Shown here one piece after another: positions 32,156 through 37,789 of a DNA stretch of 37,789 bases. Location: NCBI GenBank assembly GCA_021648405.1, contig JAKISX010000010.1, forward strand, positions 1 through 37,789, in the 5' to 3' direction. A program made the position numbers and the translations under genes. Below the pieces are notes generated by a model that was not told where the DNA came from, made no database searches, and worked only from the letters and a program-made list of their open reading frames with translations. The stretch is from Sulfurimonas sp. (GTDB taxonomy: Bacteria > Campylobacterota > Campylobacteria > Campylobacterales > Sulfurimonadaceae). Numbering within the stretch: position 1 is the first letter of the stretch; each line of letters begins with the position of its first letter.

Positions 32156-32161
32156 TAAAAT
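32156..32161 (+). promoter_or_regulatory. Candidate -10 box of the aminotransferase gene
   Basis: GCTAAAAT, the same octamer as before the rlmB-like gene, lies 62 bases before the TTG start. The leader would contain the hairpin at 32180-32208. Confidence 0.4.
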
Positions 32162-32179
32162 TGCATTAATAATTTAAGC

Positions 32180-32208
32180 AGAGGAAACTTCTTGAAACAG
32201 TTTCTTCT
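32180..32208 (+). promoter_or_regulatory. Leader hairpin before the aminotransferase gene
   Basis: AGAGGAAACT (32180-32189) can pair with AGTTTCTTCT (32199-32208), ten pairs including one G-U, around a 9-base loop. AAAGGA, the likely ribosome binding site, starts three bases later. No known riboswitch class is recognised. Confidence 0.4.
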
Positions 32209-32222
32209 ATAAAGGAACCTTT

Positions 32223-33431
32223 TTGTTTGATGAGATAAAATTTAACAGAGTTGAAAGACTTCCAAAGTATGTATTTGCAGAAGTAAATGACATCAAAATG
32301 GCAGAGCGTCGTGCTGGTAAAGATGTTATAGATTTTTCTATGGGAAACCCAGATGGTGATACCCCTGAACATATTCGTGAAAAACTAGTAGAATCAGCCC
32401 AAAAAACTAAAACTCATGGTTATTCAACATCAAAAGGTATCCCTAAACTTTTAAAAGCTATAGCTGATTGGTATGAGCGTAGATATGATTGTGTACTTGA
32501 TCCTCAAACAGAGTGTGTAGCTACTATGGGTTCAAAAGAGGGTTATGCTCATCTTACTTATGCTATAACAAATCCAGGTGATTTAGCTGTAGTTCCTGAT
32601 CCAACATATCCTATTCATGAATACTCTTTTATCTTAGCTGGTGGTAGTGTTGTCAAGTTTGGAATAGAATTTGATGAAGATTATAAAGTAAACGAAGATA
32701 AATTTTTTGAAGATTTACAGAGAATGTTTAAAGAAAATTCTCCTAAACCTAAGTATGTGCTTGTAAATTTTCCACATAATCCATCAACTGCAACGGTAAC
32801 GCCAGAGTTTTATGTTCGCCTTGTTGCAATGGCGAAAAAAGAAAGATTTTATGTAATAAGTGATATTGCATATGGAGACATAACTTTTGGTGGATATAAA
32901 ACTCCATCTATTATGTCAGTACCTGGTGCAAAAGATGTAGCAGTAGAGAGCTTTACACTTTCAAAATCTTACAATATGGCTGGTTGGCGTGTTGGATTTT
33001 TTGTTGGTAATAAAAGACTAATAGGGGCATTACAAAAAATCAAATCTTGGTTAGATTATGGAATGTTCACACCAATCCAAGTAGCAGCTACAGTTGCACT
33101 AAATGGCGATCAACAATGTGTAAAAGATATTACAGATAAGTATGATCATCGTCAAGATGTATTGATAGAAGCATTTGAGCGTGCTGGTTGGCATATACGA
33201 AAAAACCAAGCTACTATGTTTTCATGGGCAAAAATTCCAGAGTGTGCAGCGCATCTTGGTTCATTAGAGTTTTCTAAAAGACTTTTAACTGAAGCTGGGG
33301 TTGCTGTAGCACCTGGTATTGGTTTTGGTGCTTATGGTGAGGGCTATGTTCGTATAGCATTGATAGAAAATGACAATCGTATCCGTCAAGCAGCTAGAAA
33401 TATAAAAGAGTTTTTAAAACAGTTTCAATAA
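32223..33431 (+). CDS. Class I aminotransferase, AlaC-like
   Basis: PLP-dependent fold-type I aminotransferase. It follows E. coli AlaC (alanine:2-oxoglutarate transaminase) closely in its visible segments: 'RLPKYVFAEVNDIKMAERR', 'DVIDFSMGNPDGDTPEHI', 'HGYSTSKGIPKLLKAI', 'TMGSKEGYAHL' and 'VPDPTYPIHEYSFILAGG'. The PLP lysine is Lys248 in 'SFTLSKSYNMAGWRVGF'. Related enzymes are annotated as LL-diaminopimelate or aspartate aminotransferases, so the substrate is open. Placement next to hom suggests aspartate-family amino-acid metabolism. The start is TTG with AAAGGA upstream. Confidence 0.9.
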   Translation: MFDEIKFNRVERLPKYVFAEVNDIKMAERRAGKDVIDFSMGNPDGDTPEHIREKLVESAQKTKTHGYSTSKGIPKLLKAIADWYERRYDCVLDPQTECVATMGSKEGYAHLTYAITNPGDLAVVPDPTYPIHEYSFILAGGSVVKFGIEFDEDYKVNEDKFFEDLQRMFKENSPKPKYVLVNFPHNPSTATVTPEFYVRLVAMAKKERFYVISDIAYGDITFGGYKTPSIMSVPGAKDVAVESFTLSKSYNMAGWRVGFFVGNKRLIGALQKIKSWLDYGMFTPIQVAATVALNGDQQCVKDITDKYDHRQDVLIEAFERAGWHIRKNQATMFSWAKIPECAAHLGSLEFSKRLLTEAGVAVAPGIGFGAYGEGYVRIALIENDNRIRQAARNIKEFLKQFQ

Positions 33432-33435
33432 AACT

Positions 33436-33458
33436 GTCATTGTGAACTTGCACCCCAA
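33436..33458 (+). repeat. Truncated palindromic unit before hom
   Basis: GTCATTGTGAACTTGCACC and four following bases match the beginning of the long-loop right unit (compare 29647-29669). The unit then breaks off into the hom ribosome binding site region. It is a fragment without a partner. Confidence 0.65.
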
Positions 33459-33476
33459 AAAGAGGAAAAATAATTT

Positions 33477-34736
33477 ATGATAAAAGTTGGAATAATTGGT
33501 GTTGGAACGGTTGGAACTTCTGTTGCACAAATATTAAAAGATAATGCTGATGTTATCTCTGCTCGTGCTGGTCAAGATATAGAAGTAAAAAGTGGTGTAG
33601 TAAAAAATTTAAACAAAGATAGAGGTTTAGATATAGTTATCACTGATAATGTTGATGATGTTTTAAATGATAGTGAAATTGACATAGTTGTTGAGCTTAT
33701 GGGTGGAGTAGAAGAAGCATTTGGGGTTGTAAAAAAAGCTTTGAAATCTGGTAAAGCAGTTGTTACTGCAAATAAAGCACTCTTAGCATATCACCGTTAT
33801 GAATTACAAGATATAGCTGGTACAATCGCTTTTGAATACGAGGCTGCTGTCGCTGGCGGTATCCCTATTATTACTGCACTTCGTGATGGGCTTTCTGCTA
33901 ATCATATAGAGTCTATTGTTGGAATCATGAATGGTACTTGTAATTATATGATGACTAAGATGGCAAATGAGGGTGTTGCATACGATGACATACTTCAAGA
34001 AGCTCAAGATTTAGGTTACGCAGAAGCTGATCCATCTTTTGATGTTGGTGGGTTTGATGCTGCTCATAAACTACTTATTTTAGCTTCTATCGCTTATGGA
34101 ATTGATGCTAAACCTGAAGATATTTTAATTGAGGGAATTCAAGATGTAAGTAGCGAAGATGTGGCATTTGCTAAAGAGTTTGGGTATGTTATAAAATTAC
34201 TAACTATCGCCAAAAAAGATGGAAGTGAAGTTGAGCTTAGAGTCCACGCTTGTCTTATAAAGCAAGATGAGATGATAGCTAAGATAGATGGTGTTATGAA
34301 CGCTATATCTGTTGTTGGTGATAAGGTTGGTGAAACACTTTATTATGGTCCTGGTGCTGGTGGTGATGCTACTGCTAGTGCTGTTGTAGCGAACATCATT
34401 GACATTGCAAGAAGTGGAAAAAGTACACCAATGTTAGGTTTTGATAAACCTATGGAGGGGACACTTACTTTAAAACCATCTGCTGAGATAAAATCAAAAT
34501 ATTATCTTCGCATAAATGTAAGTGACAAAACTGGAGTATTGGCTAAAATCACTAAAATTTTTGAAATTCATAACATCTCTGTTGAGACAATGTTACAAAA
34601 ATCAACTTCAGATATATCAGCAAATCTTTTAATTTCTACACATATAGCAAAAGAGAGTAATATTCAAGATATGATTAGTGAGTTAGAAAAACTAGACTTT
34701 GTAAATTCTAAACCAGTTATGATTAGGATTGTATAG
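33477..34736 (+). CDS. hom: Homoserine dehydrogenase
   Basis: NAD(P)-dependent reduction of aspartate semialdehyde to homoserine, the branch point to threonine and methionine. Domains in order: Rossmann fold with 'VGIIGVGTVGTSVAQIL', catalytic domain with 'GIMNGTCNYMMTKM' and 'GYAEADPSFDVGGFDAAHK', and a C-terminal ACT domain (from about residue 345, 'YLRINVSDKTGVLAKITKIF') that usually mediates threonine feedback inhibition. The 419-residue length is standard for the ACT-containing form. GAGG precedes the ATG. It lies 45 bases after the aminotransferase gene. Confidence 0.97.
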   Translation: MIKVGIIGVGTVGTSVAQILKDNADVISARAGQDIEVKSGVVKNLNKDRGLDIVITDNVDDVLNDSEIDIVVELMGGVEEAFGVVKKALKSGKAVVTANKALLAYHRYELQDIAGTIAFEYEAAVAGGIPIITALRDGLSANHIESIVGIMNGTCNYMMTKMANEGVAYDDILQEAQDLGYAEADPSFDVGGFDAAHKLLILASIAYGIDAKPEDILIEGIQDVSSEDVAFAKEFGYVIKLLTIAKKDGSEVELRVHACLIKQDEMIAKIDGVMNAISVVGDKVGETLYYGPGAGGDATASAVVANIIDIARSGKSTPMLGFDKPMEGTLTLKPSAEIKSKYYLRINVSDKTGVLAKITKIFEIHNISVETMLQKSTSDISANLLISTHIAKESNIQDMISELEKLDFVNSKPVMIRIV

Positions 34737-34758
34737 TTTAAAGTGAGTTAGTATTAAT

Positions 34759-35088
34759 ATGAGCCGTCAAAAAGGAAATCTTGCAGAGACTAGAGCGTGT
34801 GAGTTTCTTTATGATAATGGTTTTACAATATTAGAACAAAACTTCTATTCCCGCTTTGGCGAGATAGATATCATCGCTACAAAAGATGAAGTTTTGCACT
34901 TTGTTGAGGTAAAAAGTGGTGATGATTATGAAAAAGCTATTCAAAATATAACAAAATCAAAAATTTCAAAACTTATAAAAACTGGTGATATTTATATGAA
35001 AAAAAATGGTTTTGATTGTGACTATGAATATGATGCAATTATTGTTACATCGGAGAAAATCTGCCATATTGAAAATATCACTATTTAG
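34759..35088 (+). CDS. yraN: YraN/UPF0102 family protein
   Basis: A 109-residue protein of the UPF0102 family, which has a restriction-endonuclease-like fold of unresolved biological role. The characteristic core is intact: 'GNLAETRACEFLYDNGFTIL', 'NFYSRFGEIDIIATKDE' and 'LHFVEVKSG', where the Glu and Asp of GEIDII and the E-x-K of FVEVKSG match the nuclease-fold motif. It lies 22 bases after hom and is probably co-transcribed. A weak inverted repeat follows the stop. Confidence 0.93.
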   Translation: MSRQKGNLAETRACEFLYDNGFTILEQNFYSRFGEIDIIATKDEVLHFVEVKSGDDYEKAIQNITKSKISKLIKTGDIYMKKNGFDCDYEYDAIIVTSEKICHIENITI

Positions 35089-35097
35089 TCTTTAGTT

Positions 35098-35130
35098 AAC
35101 TCAACTTCATCATTTTTAGTGAGTTGATTT
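35098..35130 (+). terminator. Possible terminator after yraN
   Basis: AACTCA (35098-35103) and TGAGTT (35120-35125) form a short stem with a large AT-rich loop, followed by GATTTTA. It is weak. The 140-base gap also holds the inverted repeat at 35156-35190. Confidence 0.35.
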
Positions 35131-35155
35131 TAACTGCTAAATACCTAGAGCAAAA

Positions 35156-35190
35156 AGAAATCTAGGCGAAGACAAAGCGTATAGATTTCT
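35156..35190. repeat. Inverted repeat between yraN and the surface-protein gene
   Basis: AGAAATCTA (35156-35164) and TAGATTTCT (35182-35190) have 9-bp perfect arms around a 17-base spacer. This could be a terminator-like hairpin for either converging gene or a degenerate mobile-element end. Confidence 0.4.
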
Positions 35191-35228
35191 CGATGAAGCG
35201 GCTTTATAATTGGAAAAGTTTAGGCACT

Positions 35229-37789
35229 TTACAAACCAGTAATATCTATGATTTGTAAACCTGACCCTTTATCAGCCACAAATGCTTTTGTTCCATCTGT
35301 TGAGAGAGTTACTCCCCATGCATTACCTGGAGTATCTACAGAACCTATGATAACAGAAGCAGTTGGGTCACTTATATCTATTATCTGTAAACCTGAATTT
35401 GCATCAGCCACAAATGCTTTTGTTCCATCTGCTGAGAGAGTTACTCCATATGCCCTACCTGGAGTATCTACAGAACCTATGATAACAGGAGCAGTTGGGT
35501 CACTTATATCTATTATCTGTAAACCTGAACCTTCATCAGCCACAAACGCTTTTGTTCCATCTGTTGAGAGAGTTACTGTACGTGTATGACTTGGAGTATC
35601 TACAGAACTCATTATTCCTGAAACGGAAATAGTAACATTTGAGTTACTATTTCCGTATCTATTTGTAGCGTTAAGAGTCAGGTTGTAGTCTGCTTTAACA
35701 AAATGATGAAGTTCTGCTTGCGTAGCTACCTGTATCTCTCCTAGTGTATTTACGGTAAACTTCTCACTACCCTCTCCTGATAAATATATATCTGTAATTG
35801 TGTTATTATCACCTAGAAATATATCAAGCTTTCCAACATATGTACCCTCAACGGACATACTCTTTACACTTGCTGTAAAGTTTTGTACCTCTGGCAGAGA
35901 GTGTATATGAATGTTGACATTTACCTCTTTTTCGCCAATCTCATTTGTTGCTATAGCTTTTAAATCATACACATTACCTACGAAATATTCCAACTCTTTT
36001 TCAAGTCTTACTACTCCATTTATATCGATGGAAAAGTAATCAGCTCTATCACCATCTAATCTAAAAGAGCTTATACCACTCTCTCCGCTGTAATAAACTT
36101 TTATTTCTCCAACTATACTTTCAATAGCACTATCTCCTTCTATTATGGTAGAAAAACCTGATATGCCTGGCACTTTTTGAGGTACTTCTAAACCAGTAAT
36201 ATCTATGATTTGTAAACCTGAAGCATAATCTGCCACAAATGCTTTTGTTTCATCTGTTAAGAGAGTTACTGCAAGTGCCCAACCTGGAGTATCTACAGAA
36301 CCTATGATAACAGAAGCAGTTGGGTCACTTATATCTATTATCTGTAATCCTGAAGGAAAATCAACCACAAATGCTTTTGTTCCATCTGTTGAGAGAGTTA
36401 CTCCCTGTGCATTACCTGGAGTATCTACAGAACCTATGATAACAGGAGCTGTTGGGTCACTTATATCTATTATTTGTAAACCTGAACTTCCATCAGCCAC
36501 AAATGCTTTTGTTCCATCTGTTGAGAGAGTTACTCCATTTGCATAACCTGGAGTATCTACAGAACCTATAGTAACAGGAGCAGTTGGGTCACTTATATCT
36601 ATTATCTGTAAACCTGAATCTGCATCAGCCACAAATGCTTTTGTTCCATCTGTTGAGATAGTTATTTCAAATGCCCAACCTGGAGTATCTACAGAACCTA
36701 TAATAACAGGAGCAGTTGGGTCACTTATATCTATTATCTGTAAACCTGAATTTGCATCAGCCACAAATGCTTTTGTTCCATCTGTTGAGATAGTTACTTT
36801 ATATGCCCTACCTGGAGTATCTACAGAACCTATGATAACAGGAGCAGTTGGGTTACTTATATCTATTATCTGTAAACCTGAATGATAATCAGCCACAAAC
36901 GCTTTTGTTCCATCTGCTGAGAGAGTTACTCCATATGCCCCACTTGGAGTATCTACAGAACCTATGATGCGATTAAGTACATTTAAAGTTATCGTAGCAT
37001 CATAAATACCATTAACAGTTACTCCAAATGAGTAATAATCTTGTCGTGAAGCTTTTATCGTTATGCCATTTGCGACGCTTATATTTCCGCTAAGATCTAC
37101 GCTAAAGTCACTACTTCCTTCTCCACTAAGCGTAATCGTTTCTATAGCATTGCCATTTACGATATTTAATTTTCCTATCTTTGTAGTTGCTTGTGTATTA
37201 TCATAAACAACTCCTATGAAGTCATTTATAACAGGAATGACGATAAGTGATATGTTCACATTTGCAATCTCACTCTTTCCAAAACTATTAGTAGCACTCG
37301 CTTGTAGTGTAAAAGATGTACTATTTTGATTTAAAAGAGAGGTTTTAAGATAAATATTACCATTTAGGTCTACACCAAACTCAGAGTTAGGAGAAAGAGT
37401 GAAAGAACTTATTTTTGTATCTCCAGCATTTTTAAGAATATTTACTATAGTTATTTCAGTCGCCGTCTCTTTGTTAATGCTAATGTTAACATCAGATAGA
37501 GTAGGTACAACATCAGGAATGTTGTTTAATCTTACTACAACATTTTTAGGTCTACTATCTCCAATTATGTTAGACGCTATAACGCTTAGTGATATTTCAT
37601 GTTGAGTTTCATAGTCTAAAATTGCATCAGGGGCTACTGTAATAATACCATTGTTATCAACATCAAAATTTTCACTTCCATTGCCGCTAAGTGTAAATCT
37701 AAGAATTTCACTTGCACCCTCATTAAATTTTATAGTGTCAACAACACTTAGAGCTGTAGCATTTTCATCAATTCTTGTTGTCAGTTTGA
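35229..37789 (-). CDS. Surface protein with cadherin-like and LVIVD repeats, partial
   Basis: A large extracellular repeat protein whose 5' end lies beyond the window. The frame stays open from 37789 down to the stop at 35229 (852 codons), so GTG 37259 is not a true start. In protein order there are: cadherin-like/Ig-like repeats ('LSGNGSENFDVDNNGIITVA', 'FTLSPNSEFGVDLNGNIYL', 'LSGEGSSDFSVDLSGNISVA'); six 44-residue LVIVD units (IIGSVDTPG, DGTKAFVAD, SGLQIIDISDPTAPV); two more cadherin-like repeats; and three further LVIVD units. LVIVD repeats are predicted to form beta-propeller blades, and the cadherin-like modules suggest calcium-dependent adhesion or a spacer. The protein ends directly at IIDITGL with no anchor or sorting domain visible. 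It is probably secreted or a surface adhesin. Confidence 0.85.
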   Translation of the reverse strand, partial: KLTTRIDENATALSVVDTIKFNEGASEILRFTLSGNGSENFDVDNNGIITVAPDAILDYETQHEISLSVIASNIIGDSRPKNVVVRLNNIPDVVPTLSDVNISINKETATEITIVNILKNAGDTKISSFTLSPNSEFGVDLNGNIYLKTSLLNQNSTSFTLQASATNSFGKSEIANVNISLIVIPVINDFIGVVYDNTQATTKIGKLNIVNGNAIETITLSGEGSSDFSVDLSGNISVANGITIKASRQDYYSFGVTVNGIYDATITLNVLNRIIGSVDTPSGAYGVTLSADGTKAFVADYHSGLQIIDISNPTAPVIIGSVDTPGRAYKVTISTDGTKAFVADANSGLQIIDISDPTAPVIIGSVDTPGWAFEITISTDGTKAFVADADSGLQIIDISDPTAPVTIGSVDTPGYANGVTLSTDGTKAFVADGSSGLQIIDISDPTAPVIIGSVDTPGNAQGVTLSTDGTKAFVVDFPSGLQIIDISDPTASVIIGSVDTPGWALAVTLLTDETKAFVADYASGLQIIDITGLEVPQKVPGISGFSTIIEGDSAIESIVGEIKVYYSGESGISSFRLDGDRADYFSIDINGVVRLEKELEYFVGNVYDLKAIATNEIGEKEVNVNIHIHSLPEVQNFTASVKSMSVEGTYVGKLDIFLGDNNTITDIYLSGEGSEKFTVNTLGEIQVATQAELHHFVKADYNLTLNATNRYGNSNSNVTISVSGIMSSVDTPSHTRTVTLSTDGTKAFVADEGSGLQIIDISDPTAPVIIGSVDTPGRAYGVTLSADGTKAFVADANSGLQIIDISDPTASVIIGSVDTPGNAWGVTLSTDGTKAFVADKGSGLQIIDITGL
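35232..35613 (-). repeat. C-terminal block of three 132-bp LVIVD repeats
   Basis: Three near-identical 132-bp units encode residues of the pattern GSVDTPG..A..VTLS.DGTKAFVAD..SGLQIIDI. The last stops at IIDITGL. Confidence 0.9.
36176..36969 (-). repeat. Central block of six 132-bp LVIVD repeats
   Basis: Six tandem 132-bp units of the same type. Nucleotide identity is very high except at two short spots per unit: the residues after TPG (GAYG, RAYK, WAFE, YANG, NAQG, WALA) and the two residues after VAD (YH, AN, AD, GS, FP, YA). Confidence 0.92.

Noticed and set aside
35248..36546. Plus-strand open frames within the LVIVD repeats
   Set aside because: They repeat with the 132-bp period of the minus-strand gene and have no independent start signals or domain.

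Overview
The window looks like a chromosomal stretch of a Campylobacterota (epsilonproteobacterial) sulfur oxidiser, close to Sulfurimonas. The support is the low GC, frequent TTG and GTG starts, a four-subunit pyruvate:ferredoxin oxidoreductase (POR) operon in gamma-delta-alpha-beta order, a cytochrome bc1 operon with a dihaem c-type subunit, and the gene families present. The first ~1,045 bases do not fit. They are visibly GC-richer and encode the scaffold part of an alphaproteobacterial-type L,D-transpeptidase that breaks off just upstream of rplM, so they look like a foreign insertion or, more likely, a chimeric contig end.

Layout. 1-1054: foreign fragment. 1121-1946: rplM-rpsI with a strong terminator. 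2238-5859: an anchored periplasmic protein of unknown function, a peptide-type ABC substrate-binding protein and a HAD phosphatase. 5962-9113: porCDAB. 9577-11664: luxS, two unknown genes and an mnmD-like tRNA methyltransferase. 11750-12664 (minus): an FlhB-C-like protein and ribE. 12819-15736: mnmG and a GT-B-like protein. 15796-18513: petABC. 18754-20478: sirohaem nitrite/sulfite reductase. 20725-21201 (minus): RDD protein. 21437-22666: porin. 22810-27235: moaA, a GIY-YIG nuclease, queE-queD and moeA (minus). 27276-30453: a membrane protein, rsmE, rpmE, rsmI and an RlmB-like methyltransferase. 30446-32133: a RodZ-like membrane protein and a secreted partner. 32223-35088: alaC-like aminotransferase, hom, yraN. 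35229-37789 (minus, 5' end outside the window): a surface protein with cadherin-like domains and nine LVIVD repeats.

The central metabolism is coherent: POR feeds or drains acetyl-CoA, bc1 and the sirohaem reductase handle electrons and N/S, and Moco synthesis (moaA, moeA) brackets the queuosine genes. RNA modification is unusually well represented (mnmG, mnmD, queE, queD, rsmE, rsmI, rlmB).

The most striking content is a dense family of palindromic elements at about 15 loci. One unit runs TAGATTC...GAATGACG. Units usually occur as inverted pairs with TAGATTC/GAATCTA at the outer ends and GACG/CGTC inside, often with 19-23 bp tandem arrays between them. The family has entered mnmG in frame (four 60-bp copies, 80 residues), supplies the stop codon of four genes, appears to supply a -35 box to rpmE, and extends the open frame of the ABC protein. 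A small GIY-YIG nuclease gene sits between two such pairs, which makes it a candidate mobilising enzyme by analogy with REP/RAYT systems. That last step is inference only.
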